Positions 37,559 through 52,500 of a DNA stretch of 64,000 nt are shown in pieces (the first letter of the stretch is position 1; each line of letters starts with the position of its first letter). The translations under genes were made by a program, and so were the position numbers. The stretch spans positions 522,258-586,257 of the forward strand of contig CAADRB010000021.1 of NCBI GenBank assembly GCA_900708905.1, in the 5' to 3' direction. Source of the stretch: Hymenolepis diminuta. Lineage: Eukaryota > Platyhelminthes > Cestoda > Cyclophyllidea > Hymenolepididae. A model generated the notes under the pieces. It was not told the DNA's origin. It saw only the letters and a list, made by a program, of their open reading frames with translations, and made no database searches.

Positions 37559-40500
37559 GTACGTCCAGAATCATTTTTCAGACTCTTTTAGTTCGATCGT
37601 GACCAATGCGGCTTTCTTAACGAAACCGCAGTTCTAGCATCATTAAAATCTTTAGGATTCAATAAAACTCATGGCGAACTACGTGTAGCGTTAGAAAAAT
37701 GTAATATTGACTTTGCGGAGAAGAAAATTAACTTCTCGGAGTTCAAGCGAGTAAGTTGGTTGGTAGAAAATTTTACTTTTCAGGTTTATCAAGAATTTTG
37801 TAAACAGGAAGCCTCAGGATCTGTTGATCCAGCTGCAGTTCGAACCACAATCTATCAATATGGATCTTCTGTTTCCCCAAACGGTGATGATACACTGCAT
37901 AGTGTTAGTGAAGATGAGCAGGTTGCCTTCTGCGGATGGCTAGAACGGTAAAAGTACCAAACCAATTTTCATACTTTTCTTTAGAAATCTGAAAGATGAT
38001 GACACATGCAAAGAATACTTCCCTTTTACAGAGAATGGAGATGATCTTTATGAAAAATGCAGCGATGGATTTTTGCTTTGGTACTGATTTTAAATTTTAC
38101 GATGTGTTCATATACTGACATATTTTCACAATGTGTATGTTTGTTTTTCAGTAAAATCATCAACTGCTCCGCGCCCCAAACAATCGATCTTCGAGCTCTT
38201 CATCGTGGAAGCCGACTGACAACCTATCAAGTGATGGAGAACATAACTTTAGCTTTGAACAGCGCTCGAGCTATTGGCTGCAATGTAGTCAACATTGGCG
38301 CAGCTGATATTATGGATGGAACTCGCCACTTACTTCTCGGTCTTCTTTGGCAAATCATTAAGGTGATTTTATGTCCTAAATATTTGTTACCAATAACAAG
38401 GCTAAACAATTCGTCAACTTTTTATTGTGCCACAACAATTATGTACGTGGGAACATATTTGTTATTTGAGCTTAAGTTAGGAAGATAGACCATATTTCAA
38501 GAAAAATTACAATATTATTAACTGAATTTGATTTGAAAGTAGAATTGCACTGCTGCGAAAGCCCCATATTATTTTTCTTTTCTATCGTATTATTGATGAC
38601 ATTTATGATTCCTCGAATTTTATAGATCGGTCTCCTACGTCAGATAAATGTGGTGGCTCATAGTGAACTAGTGGCTTTACTAGATGAAGAGGAAACACTT
38701 ACTGAATTCGCAAAACTATCCCCTGAACAAATCCTGATGAGATGGGTTAATTACCATCTGAAACACGCTGAATGCGAAGCCCGAATGGAAAACTTTACTT
38801 TGGACGTGAAGGCAAGTCACCTTTCAGATGTTTTATCAAAATGAACTATTAACGCAATTTAGAACAAGCTTGAATAACTTAACATTTAAATAATATCACA
38901 AACCGATTCCCATATCTTCTAACTGATGCCAACACGTCTGTCAGCGTTTTGTTAGGTTATTTGAAGTCTGAATAGTTGAATATACTTAAACCTTATTAGA
39001 AATTAATATCTTAAAGTTTTGGAGATGATATTGACAAAACCAAAGCTAACCGACTGATTTTGATAATAGTTTAATGTAAACAAGGAAACAAAAATGCAGT
39101 GCTTTTATTTACTTTCCAGTCGACAGAGCAGAAAAACGATTTTCTAGATAGATCATATTCGCTTATAATCCTCACCTGACCGGTATCCTGCGGTCATCTA
39201 ATTAGCATGAAAATCAACAGCCACTGTGTGGCGATCGAGCAACCACTTCTTTATCATTCGTACTCTCTGTCTAATTGCGATATGCGTCGGGTCGAACCCG
39301 CTGAGTATCAGCCATTCCAAATTAGTGTTTGCATCACATTATCCACGAGGGGTTATTAGCATAATTGCATAGACCATTTTTTGTGATAATATGCTTATTC
39401 GGATAGGTTTGTGTGTGAACGTATGGACTTGTAGTTATCACACGAAGACCAAGTTACATTTTACTTGATCTTGATTCATTTTGTTCTTTTAATCAATATT
39501 TGTACTAATGACCGGTTAAGAGACAAGATTCAATAGAGTCTAAATTTTATCATTTGAAACGAAAACCATAGAGGGACCTATTTGGAATTATACTTCAACA
39601 TAATTAGGATTTCATTCTATTTAAACAATTTTTATCGCACTGCTATCTCCTGAAGATAAACAGTAGAAGTAACTGAAATACGATCATAGAATCATCTCGA
39701 GTAAACTCTAGTAAGCTCTGTTTTATTAAAACATCTTTCCAAGTACCATCAAGCTACTTTTAGACATCTTTCGGAGATCACTTCATAGAAGCAATGTAAT
39801 CAATTAGATCAATCAATCAGTAAGCTCCTAGAGGTTAAATAATAAAATTCGAATTTTGAAACTATACCTGCTGTGGAAGGTAGTCAACCTGATACATCTG
39901 AAATTCAAATAATTTTATCAATCAGTCACTCACTTCTATTCGATCCCCTGTTTCATCTCGTTGGGTTTCAATTTTGCCTTGCCATGAGGTATTTTCACTA
40001 TATGATGGACAAAAACAGAAAAAGGACAAAATTTTTTCATGAATATTAAAAATCATATAGCATGCTTAATAAGGGACAAGTGTGATAAAAGGAACTATAT
40101 TAAATTAACCTACAGTAATAAGTTTCTCTCCTGGGTTAATACTTGGAAATGCATAAAAAATGCATTCCATGTTATTAGAAAACTGTTCCTATTGATAACG
40201 ATACTTGCTAGAAAATTTGCTATTTTTTCGTATCTCGTTAGAGAAAACATCAATCACTAGTTTTATTAATTTGAAATTATCGGCATGACTGAACTCATTA
40301 TAAGCACATATTACAAGCAGTAATCAGTGTTGTGGCAGTAAGAGTATAAAGGAGCACCAAGCCCAAATAAAGCTACTTTTACAAACTGACTGAGTTGGTC
40401 CTACAGATATCTCATTTAAAATCTAATGATCTTAAAGGCTAACGCGATGCCATAACCTTTCCCAAATTGAGATGGACCAGTGGTGTATTAAGTGATCGCA

Positions 40501-43500
40501 GTGGATGGATGGAAGAAGAGAGATGGTCAATTGCCAAGAAAAAGTTACCCAACAGTAAGCACACGGATTTGGTAGTAGTTGTCGAAATTACTTTTAGACT
40601 CGAAGTTTATATAGGGAAATTTAAATAAAAATTAATGGTAACTTATAACGAGTAGAATTTACCAAAATTATAATTAGTGATCGAAGTGAGGTCACGAATT
40701 GCGAAAAAGCTAAATAATTTCGCAAGTGCCATGACTGATTACTAAAAGTATCTCGGTAGCGAATCAATGCAGTTCCTTGAATCTAAAAAGAAAACAGATA
40801 AGTTTAGTAAAATTTGAAATAATCCTCACTTTCGTCAATCTCTCCGCAAGAAAGATAATTCAACCTCAAAATATATTTTGGAAAAAAGAGCTTTCAGATT
40901 TTTAAGAAAATACTTTGGGGATAACTGCCCGTTTTCAACTTCATTGTGGGCAAATTACGCTTCAAAACATCTACAGAAAATTCTGAATCGCCGTGAAAGA
41001 TGATAATACAGCAATTTCGCATCCTCTTTACTGAAGATTGCCTCTCCATCCACCTAAGTATAAGAATGTGGCAATTTACATCCGTCCAGGTCTTAGTTCG
41101 GCATTAGTTTAGACTATTCAAAAACTTCCCTTCACAATTTTTTGGTAAAAGGGTAGATTTTATGTATTTTATCAAATCGTCTTTACATTTTTAATAATAT
41201 CTCTGTGCTAACTTTCATCAGAATTCACCGGTCTTAACAGGTAAGTATGATGTTTCCAGATGGGAGCACGGAATTTGTTGCAAAAGCTTTGCTACTTAGT
41301 TAAACAAATTAACAGCCTGTTACGCATGATGCTTTTCATTCTGGCATGCAGAAAATAAGCAAACATTTCTTACCAGTTTCTAACAAGTTCGGTTTGCCTT
41401 TTTTCAGGACTGTGAGGTCTATGCTTACCTACTCGAACAAATCAGTCCACCAGAAAAGAAGCCCTATCTTCACTCTGCCCAGGTAAATTTAAATTTCTTG
41501 ATTTAACCCATTTAATTAATATATTACTATTAATTGTACGTTTTAAAAAGTCATTGAATAATTTTACTAAATAGCTGCGAAAAATGAAAATTATTAACTA
41601 TATAAATTTAGCCAAATTCGTCACATTTATGCAATGTAAAAAAACTATAAGATTAGTTTTGAAGCAAATAATTAATTTTGAAAGAAATTCAGTCGCACCT
41701 AAGTAAAAGGGCGTATATAATGCCATGATAATCAATTAGTGATCAATATCGAACTTGATTTTCCATTATTTCAGGCTATCTTAAACGCTGTAGACTTAGT
41801 TCAACGTGCCGAGATGGTATTGCAAAATGCTGAGAAACTCGATTGTCGAGTATTTGTACAACCAAAGGATATCATTAACGGATCCATGAAACTCAATTTA
41901 GCTTTCCTGGCAAACCTCTTCAACACAAATCCCGCCTTGGATCCATCTCCTCAACCAGCACCGTTTTTCGAGGAGACTCGGGAGGAGAAAAGTAAGTCTC
42001 ACATCTGTTTACACCCTCCTCTCTCCTCCTATGGCTTTCTCTGCTTTTTGATGGGTGAATAAATTGACAGTTCACACCTGAAAACAAATCTTCTATAGAT
42101 GGGTTTGAAATTTCGACCGAATTTTGTGAGTTTTCCGATTAAAATCACCATAGAGACATATACGTCATGTGGAATATATTGGCTGAATTATCAAAACCTA
42201 ATTAATGGAAATGGTATGAATATGGTTATATATATGCGAATAATGTAAATATTCAAGACTCCATTCGAACTCAGACCTCTGAACCCGTTTTTATTAAGAT
42301 AAATTTCCTCGACTGAACTTTTAAAAGTACACATCGCGATTTTACTTCGATTTATAACATTTTTTTCTGTATGAGAGAGTGCACGTTTCATTTATTAAAT
42401 AGCTGAAGGATTTAGATTTTTAAAATATGTGTTATTCCTCCGAATACTCAATTAATTAGAAGGAAATTATCATGGCTTATGAAGTGAAGTTAATAATAAT
42501 AAATAAATTATTAATTAATGAAGTTAATAAATAATAATAATATAAAGTTATTATCTAAATAATTTACCTTTAGAATGCATAGCTGACCATTAAATGAAAA
42601 AATCCTCCCAGATATTGCAAACCCTTGATTTTCGTTCTAGAGCAAATATAACCTTTTTAAAAGTACATGACGGAAGAATAGAAATGTTCACATAACGAAA
42701 TCTTCACAAATTTGAGTAAATCTTAAATGTGAATCAGAATTATTCATATGTCTTTTACATGAGTGTCAGAGGTGATTTAAATAGAAAGAAAAGCTAAAGG
42801 AATGCTTGTTTATTGAAAAAACCGAAATATTAAGAGCATTTATAGTAATGATAAAGTCAACAATTCATCGGCAAATCAGATTCCCCATTAAATGACACAA
42901 GGTCAAAAACAAATTCAATTTGGCAAATATGGAAAAATGACTGATTTTTTTGTTTAAATGGGTGAAAGTTTAAAATTTTTTACACAAATTGGGTAAATAT
43001 TAGTTTAAATCAATTCGAGAGTCGCAAAAATGGAGGGAAAAATTTATAACTAAATTAGCATAAATGCTATAATTTAATTGTTGGGAAATTATGCTTTTGA
43101 AAAAAAAATTTTCTTAAAAGTAAAATACACATTTTCTGTCCAAAAATCATAAAAGGCACTATTATTACGAGAAAGCATATCTATTTGAAGATGAAAAACT
43201 ATGATTTTGAAAAAAACACATTTGATGATTTATTTTCCACCTCGTGTTTAATTTGGCGCGTATTTTCTGTTTCAAACAAAGCAGGGAAGGCCGGAGTGAG
43301 GAGGAGGGGTGATTTAGTTTAAGTAGTGGCCACTAGTAATGCAGACTTTTATCTGATTTTGGTAGGCCCCACACCTCCTCCTCCATCCCCCTCATCCTCC
43401 CCTACACCACCGGCACCAACTCCCTCAAGTCGATGGGAGTGCCTATTGGCATGGGTTCGAGCCTTACTTCCACAGTGTCCTAATGAAGAGGGTATCCGTT

Positions 43501-46500
43501 TGCCCCGCACTTGGTATCGGGCTAACTATGACCTCATTAAAGGAAAAGATACCAAGCTAACTGGCAAATATCTTGCTGAATAATTTGGCACATAACTCTT
43601 ACACGTTTATGTTATATAACCTCTTTTGTCGCCATTACATTTTTTGCGTATACTACTGAACTTCGAATTGAGTAAACATTTTGTTTTTATATGCTTGCTC
43701 AATCTACTATCTTGAATTTATTTGTGGGATACCCAAGTCATATACCTTTAGCAGTCTACAAATCCTGAATAACTTGAAGCAGGATCAAATTTAATGTTAA
43801 GGAAGATAAACGAAGACGGTAAAGAGTATCAGATTTGTGATAGTCTAGGGACATGATAGCATATTCTACTAAATCGAACCTTATTATAGCATTGTACAAA
43901 AGTAAACGAATAATATATGAAAATTACTGATTCCCAGACGGCATTTACCAAGAAAATCTACCTAACTTTGTTATTAATCAGAAGAAATACTCTTTCAATT
44001 ATTTTTAATTATATATTTGTCGAATTACGTCTTCTTGACCTATTTTTAGTAAATTTATTATTTTTTTCTCAAAATACTCGTAAATACATCCGAAATTGCT
44101 GGTCTTAGTTGATGATGTATCTTTACCTGTCTACTGAAATTTGTCAGTAGACTGTCAAGAATCTTCGCTTCGGTCGAAGCGTTATCTCGGATATGATTGT
44201 TATTTACAAAACTCGACAGGAATCATTTAACCTAATCATTTCACAATCAAGCACATGAAATTCAAAAGATGAAAAATCTGAATGTAGTAGGATGAATAGA
44301 TTTCTCCAAACATTAGAGACTGAAATTGTAATAATTATTTGATCAATCAAATACCAATGAAATGCAACTCGAAAACCCATTTTTTCTTCTAAATGAGATA
44401 AAATTGAGATGATGCTACATTATCTATTTATTAAGAAGCAAGTTAGAGGAATAGGCTCTCAACGAAGATTATTTCAATTTTCTCCACATCATTAACACCT
44501 GACGTCCAGGCTGTAATGTAGTAAAGAGGATTTCAGTCAAATTATTAATTAATACTCTTTTACAGTGAATATATCGAATTGGCTCATCTTTCCCCTTTTA
44601 TATTCCCTTTCCAGGTATTCCTATTTTCACACGTTAAAGACGGTGTCGATTAAAAGAATGCTACCAGAAACTTAATTTACAAGCTGATAAATGACTCATA
44701 AATCACCGATCACAGTGCGTGTGCGTCCATAATCCAGTAAACAAAATCCATTTTTCTCCCAAACCTCTAGATAGCCTGACGTAAACACATTAGTCCATGT
44801 ACAGACCTTCAGACAAAATATGTGGGAGGTATACCAGAGTAATTAATTTTTGATTTATAGGAAAACTGTAGTGCTTATTGATGATGTTGACATGAAATGA
44901 AATAATTCTTAAAAGGGAGTAGAATTTAAGAAGGATTATGGGATCAACCATTATATAAATTTGAAAGATCGTTTTAAGGATAATTCATTTGTAATTATAT
45001 TTACATATGATCTCTAGTCCGTACACTCTAATATGTCTAGCATGCAGGCTGTCAGTACATCAGAGACGCCTAGACACTCGGATGATTATCTTACCTAGTT
45101 CGATTTATGTTATGCATTATTAGAAAAAATATATGCGTTCGAAGAGTTTCAGGGAGTTGTAAAAGCTAATGAAGAATCGACTTTCAATACCTACTTCATT
45201 CTTTTGCGAAGTATGTACAACTGCATAGTTTGTCATAACAGAGGGGAAAAAACTCGAGGGATTTGTTAATTATACCCTTGAGAATGCTAATTTTCTTTCC
45301 TTCAATATTTCAATCTCTTCTCATAGTGATAATCTAAATTAATTTTTATGGAGATATTTTCCAAAGAGTCATTTTCCTCTTTTAGAGCTGAACAAACATT
45401 ATGCAAAGCAAGCATTATATTTCAGAAAATAATTTTGGGTATCTTACTTTTCTTTACAAAAATTCTTGTTCCAAAGTTTTTTTTCCATAATTTACTATTA
45501 TTTTGAGTTACGGATGAAGTAAAATAAGACGTTTGGAACATTTGCTAATACTTTATTCGCAAAGAGAATACTTCTTGAAAGTCGAGTTTTTTATCGTCTG
45601 ATTGTAACTGAAGACTCAGATATTGTACAATAATTCAAACAATGCTGATTATCTTCCTTCAGTATACTTAGTAACAATATGATAATAATGGTACACCAAC
45701 CAGTAGTATAAGCAATGGAGGTTTAATATTACAATTGGTCGATCACTTTTACTCTCTTCATGATCTGGAGGTGATTTTACTCATATCTGTTGGCAAACTC
45801 TTATTGTAAAGTGAATCGGAAAGTAAACTACGCGATAATTTTACATCGTTGCATAAAATTAAGCAGCATTAAATAAATATTTAAAATAGTCCAAGGACAA
45901 TATAAATCACTACGATGTACAAAGGAGAAAAGGAAGAAAGTCAAATTCAGTAGAGAAAGGCGCTGACATTTAAGCTTATCAAATTTCGTTTTTAAAAAGT
46001 ATCCATATGGAATTATTCTGGATGACTTAATTCCGCAAATCTAGAATCAGCCGCTTTGTACAAGATTAGTGAATCGAATTAACGTACGCCAGAAAGAGCA
46101 AAAAATTTCCCCGAGTTTTATTAGAGTGAGACTCGAAAGGGCACCCATAAAGCGACGGAATCTGCTGCTTCCGCGGAAGACAATGCATATATAACATGAA
46201 TTATTTACAGCGTCCTGATAAACAAAGAGGGGATTTTATGTAGCCCTGAATACTACCTAGCTTGCCTCTAGCATGTAGTCAGTCATAACTTTCTCAAACA
46301 GGTTTGGGCTGATTTGCCAACTCTGTAATTATTAGACTTAAACATGATTTAGTATTGGCAAATTAACTGCGAAACTTGCTGATTTTCTTTTATTTACCAC
46401 ACTGCGAGCTGGCAGTCGGCGATACAATCTGAAATATCAATAAATTCTTGAAGTTGTATTTTGCTGTATTTTCTTATTAATTTTTTTGTTATAGCTCTAT

Positions 46501-49500
46501 TTACTGCAATTTAGCCATGTAGAGAAAATTAGGAAATCATTGATTGTCAATAAGGCGATTTGATATCCAATAAACGATTAGAGGAGACTAGGTATCATTT
46601 AAAGTCAGCACAATTTACTATATTCTAATATATAAATACAGAAAAACTGAATCGTTGGTATGACGGGAATGCAAATGAATAGATTGAAAGAATGGAGCTA
46701 TTCGAAACCATTTGTTTAGTGCATCTAAGGCAAAATACTGATTAAGCCATAACTTATATGGGAATCACACTTAACTTTCGCAAACGTCTGGTTCCTGCAA
46801 CTCATTGTTGTTGTTGCCTAATATCCTTCACCAAGTGCTCATCCATAGTTTTGGTCTAACTAATTTCAATCTGAAAATGATGAAGGAAATACATAAATTT
46901 AAAAGCATATGCGCAACCCATTGGTACAAAAATTCTCCCGAATCTTTAATATTCTTTACCGAACATAAAATATTTTTATCATGATTAATTGGAAAAATTC
47001 ATTCCTTCATTTAGTTTTTTTATTTTAAGTTTTGTTCAAAGGAAGAGACTTGTTGGACTTTTGATATTTTCTAACTTTTCAAACAAAAATGTGAATATAT
47101 TTCAAAATTCACCCTCACTTTCCTTTACTTAATATGGGTATAAATATTAAAAAGGAGCTCTTTGCAGATATAAATGAGCTCTTTTGTTTTGAAAAGCTTT
47201 CCTATTTTTACGGTATAATTACGCCGTTGAAAAAATTTCATTTTTTCTTTAAGATCTATTTTATTTAATTGGTGCTGTTTAAATTCAAATTTAACAATTA
47301 AATTTAAATTTACCTCTGTGTTTATTTGTCAAACTTCATTCTCCTGATAATATATAGTATGATTTTTATTTTTTAGCTTAGAATAGAGAATAAATATACA
47401 AGAGAGTCTGCATTCTATGCTTGGGGAAAAATAGATGGCTATAAGTGCGCGAAAACTGTTGTAAACTCAAATTTAGTTCTAAATCGCATTATTTATTTTA
47501 TATTCTAATATTATCTGCTCGATACTACCTTTCCACTTTATATTAAAACTTGAGGCCGAAAAATTAGAATAATTTAAGTTTGCGGTTGTGCTACAAATTA
47601 ACTTAAACCATTCACACACACTCACACACAGCTGATATGAAGGGACCTGGAAGTTCACTCATTTTCTATCAATTTTATCCTGATATTTTCATTAAACTGT
47701 ACATCTATTCACGTATGAAGATATCGATGAGGCGTTGAAGTAGAAAGGAATCTAAAACTCCAATTTCGATGTTTTTCCTCCCTTTTTGGGGGAAAATTTG
47801 GAATTTGATTTTCTAAACTAAGTATGAGATTTTTTATAATATTCTGCATATCATGAATAGGACTTTGAGCTATCAATAGGGACGATTGGTGGAAGAAATT
47901 GACTGTGCTTTTGTTCATAGCATTGGAATTTGTCTGTGTAACGAACTTATTCATTGGCAAGGAGAATTCTTCAATTAAGAATGCTGCTCGAATCAAATAA
48001 GTTTTATCTGAAGTCATTTGCACATGGAGCCTTTGTAGAATTGCAAGTGGTTTAAATTCATCGAAAGGATAAGGAAGTCAATTAGTCTCGTTTTGGTTTA
48101 TAGCAAAACGACTCTTAAAGGAAATATCTTTTTTAAGTTTATCAAAATTTTATCTTTAACTGATCATTTAATTTCACTTTCTTCCTAAACTATGAAAATA
48201 GAGCAATGAAAAGAATCTTTTATTTTAATTTCCGGGAATATGCATTCCCACTAATGCATTTGAAAAATTACTATGAGTCTAATAAGTGCGATTAAAATAT
48301 GCATTTATCATTGTTTAAATTTTGGTTGAAAATGGCCCAATGAAAAGAAACAATGGTTTATATTAACAGCGGAAAGAAAATCCTGTTTTATGCCAGCCTT
48401 CTTCTAGTTTTCCGTCGATAAAATCAAAAATATTTTCAATCACAAGCAACTCTGGTTTATCCAGCTTAACAAATAGGTGACTGGGAATTTTAATAATTAA
48501 AACTAAATTTTAATTAAATTTGTCTTATTTTCTCATTCCTTTCTCACGGTTACAAATGCCTTCATTGAATTTGTAAATTTTTTAATTAAAATCACCTTGG
48601 AAGTTTGTAGATGGAGATATATATCAACATAAATCTATGGAAATTAGTATTTGTTGTGGGAGTAACAAAAATTCAGGCTGTACAGCTTCGAATTTTTAAT
48701 GTTTTTAATCATCTGAAGTTAATTTAAATAAAAAACATATTTTCTGTAAAATTGAAATATTAGGATAAAAGACAAAAAGGCCAAAGATCCTTTCAAACCG
48801 ATAAAACTCTTTCATCGATCGATTTTCTCCCTTCAAATTATTCCACTGCCGAGGGGTTATATAACTGACGCTTCTAACCAAAATAAATGAGATTGTGTAC
48901 AGGCCTGGGTTGATAACGACCGCGGTTTGCTCGAACCACCGCGCTCGTTCGCTTGCACGCAGGCTGGCAAAGCAGATATTATCTCGCATGAACGCTGAGC
49001 CGAGCTGAGTTGAGACGAGGGAGAGATAGATAATAAAAGCCTTTTAGCTTGCATCTGCTCTTTATGCGCTAAAGACACACTCGATCGCATCCATACTCAC
49101 TGTCAATATATTATTCAGATAGTTTTCACTCGCTTTCAGGCATATTTGGCTTACGCGGACACATTTTATGAGGGGATCTGTCTCTGTCTGGATCTCTACA
49201 TGTTTCAGCTCGATGTGATTTGATAAGGCAGTACTTAAAATGTGCAAGAGCTAAATTTAAAACAGCGTTAGCGATACTGAGTTATAAATTTCGAAAGTTT
49301 TAGTTCCATTCTCATTACAATGCAATTTAAGTTATTTGAACAACGATTAGGAGAAATTACCTCAAATATTATAGTTATATGGAAGAAAGAAAGAGAAAGA
49401 TGCCAACACACGATAGAATAAACATATTTCACAATATCGTGAAGGCGCTTAAACATGATAAGCATTACAATAGGCCAATAAAGGATAAAGAAGTGGAGCA

Positions 49501-52500
49501 GGGTAGAAGTCGGGAACAAAAGTCCGAGCATTCAAGAGTTTTACTCTATTTGCCTTTTAAATCTGTCAAATATATATAATTCATATTTTCAAATATTACG
49601 AAGTTTGAATTTCAAAATTTAATGCCTAGGTTTCTGACTAAGTTTGTGCCCTTGAATTTGGTTTGTTCAAATGATTAATAAGCCATGCCAACCGGATATG
49701 TCTCTTTCTTCTAATAGCCAGAATCTGTAGTAAGATACTACTTAAAATGATCGCAACAAAGCATAGTTCATTGGGCGCAGTGGAATACATTCTGAGATAC
49801 AGTGATATTTGTCATTACTTTATAAAAATACTGAAAAGAATAAATAATGAATCAAAATAAAATTTACTTATTGCTTTTAGCAAACCCTGATCTATGTTTG
49901 GTCGACCCTTTTCAGTTGTTTTAACTTAAGAAAGGGTTGGATTATTGTGCTCAAATCTCAAATCTTCAAAGACATTAAACTTGAACTTTAAGTATTTCAG
50001 TTATGCGATTTGCTAAATGAGAAGTAGATCAAAATGACTGATAAAACGATAAATTTATGGCAAAGTTTTAGGAAAATCTTGCTAAAAAAATAGACGGGTT
50101 GTCCATTATTCCTTCGAAATCTTGATATTTATAGTTAATATATATACGTCTCAATAAGTAAATGTTTCCGCATTTCGTTCAAATTTTGACTTATAGTGAA
50201 ACAAAGGCCGTTGGAATAGTGGCGTAATAGCAAAACAAAACTTTTTTTCGACTAAGAGGATAGTGAAAATAACTTACAATTTACACAATTTTGCTAAGTT
50301 TATCTTAGACCTCCTAAGAGTCACTATGTCCGATTTAAAATTTATTTAAAATAGGAATTTTCAAAAATTACAGCCACTCTCCCTCAACATAATGTTGATT
50401 TTATATGTCATACCACCGTGTCCTATCAAAACAGTCTTCCAATCTCTGACACATTGCATTCTTGTACTTTCAAACGTAAAAAAATATAAAACGGGATGAA
50501 TTCACTTTAACGCATAAGTTAAAATATAAAGTTATGAAGAACAAGCTTATCTACTTTGAATTTTAAATTCACCAGAATACGGACGGAAAACACACACGAT
50601 CAGTGAAACGAAATTCACGAAATTCACAGTTTTTTAAATTATAAGAAAATAAAATGAACTAAAATTAAATAGTTAAAACGGCCTATATTTTTGGTTTTGA
50701 TTATTTCGGACCTATTTTATTTTCTCAAGCTTCCCTTAAACAAAGTTTAGAGATACCATGACTAATCAGCACTGACTCTAAAATAACTTTTATTTAATAG
50801 CAATCTCCAGTTGTATAGTTTTATTGCACAATAAAGAGTTTAAAAACACAGTTTCAGTTTAATATAATTAAAGTCCCGAGAAAAAAACAACCAGTTCGGA
50901 AGTCGAGAAGCACATAAAATAACGCAGGACGTTGTGCCTTTTGGATAATAATTTTACGCAGCGTAGTAATCTGGTCCCTTTCCTAATTACTAGAGGAACG
51001 ATCTAAGTGTTAGTATAATGTGCATTAAGATCCATCTTTTTGTTTTGGTTTAAATATAACGCAGTACCTAGCGTGCTCTTGCAGGTTTAGTGTCTTAAAT
51101 GCCTCGAATGACAAATTTCCATCGAGGTACGGAGCCATATTAGGAAATTAAGCATATGCTCCGAAAAGTCATGTTAATGGCCTACTTGGCACACGTAAAA
51201 ATGCCCAAATCAATCTTTCCGAGTATGGTACGATTAACACAGAAAGCAATATCATTCAATATTATGTTTTTTATTTTTGTTAGTTGTCTTTTTATCATGG
51301 AGCAACAAACTTGAGAGATATATTATTGACCAATTCACAATCAAATCGCTTACCAAGGAAAAAATATGGCTACTGGAAAGTCACACCGATTTGATTACTA
51401 AATCTTTAAGAAATATCTGCCTGCATACATTAAAAGGGCTTCGTCACTCTTGATCTCCACATTATGATTGGCTATTTGAGATTCCTTAACGAAGTTGGAT
51501 TGTTATTGTGACTTGCTTTTCGATTTTGTGAGCTTTCTATCCCTTTCATTATGTCCTCCACATAAGCTATTTCTTGATTCTCCTCCGTTATCGAATGTTT
51601 CTATTTTGAGCTTTACTCTTCCTTTTTATTACGATTTCGACTTACTGGTTACAAACCTGCTCTTCTCTCTAAGTAAAAATATTCTTCTCCTATCTTGTAA
51701 AAGTTGAGTTCGTGCAGTTTTGAGAAGATTTAAATTGATTAGTTTTCGCTATCAAAGACTGGACTATATAAGCAAGAGCCCTACTTGTTATAAGCGTTTT
51801 TAAGCGCATTTTTAGCTCGGGTCTTCTGAAAGCTACGTCATTTCACATACTGGAATCCTTTTGGTGGCCAGGCTAGACAGCAGATGACTGCCTTCTTAAT
51901 GCTTGTTGTTTATGTAACCTAAGAATTAAAGAAACATATACCGTTTCCAAATCGATAAAACAAATTAAGATGTAACACTTATTTTAGGTCATAATATGAT
52001 CCATCAATTCTCCGATCAGAAAATAAATGTGATGACAAAAGCATATCTTGATTCTGTCGTCTTCCAACCACCAGTAGACTGATTAAATGCCAAATTCTTC
52101 TTTAATAGTATTAATTTTTGGAAACAAATGCCAATATTGAGAAAAATGGGCCAGGAGAGCGATTGAATCTTCTATAATTTGTGTTGAAATATCTGTCATT
52201 TACCTCAGATATGGAAAGCAGATTTCCAAAAGAGATATGCCTCTATTCAACTGATATAAAAGGAGCAAAAATTTGTGATTGGTAGAATAATAAATTAGCT
52301 TTTCTTACATGAGATTGGAAAGAATGAATGAGTGACAAATATGCAAAAGAAATTTATTTTTTAGTTGGGAAAACCCACGCGAAAGCAGAGAGCATTCCAG
52401 CCCATTTTTCTCTGAAAAAAAATCTCCAGAATGTAAGAATGTAATACATTTCTGACGTATTTTTGAATTAACAAATGAATAAATATTACCTCTTATTAAA

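Noticed and set aside
39280..39320. tRNA B-box-like palindrome GGGTCGAACCCG
   Set aside because: No A box, anticodon arm or acceptor stem could be paired with it; probably a chance palindrome.
48705..49247. Overlapping minus-strand open frames in the GC-rich island of plastin intron 8
   Set aside because: No known motif; the open frames follow from the local base composition.
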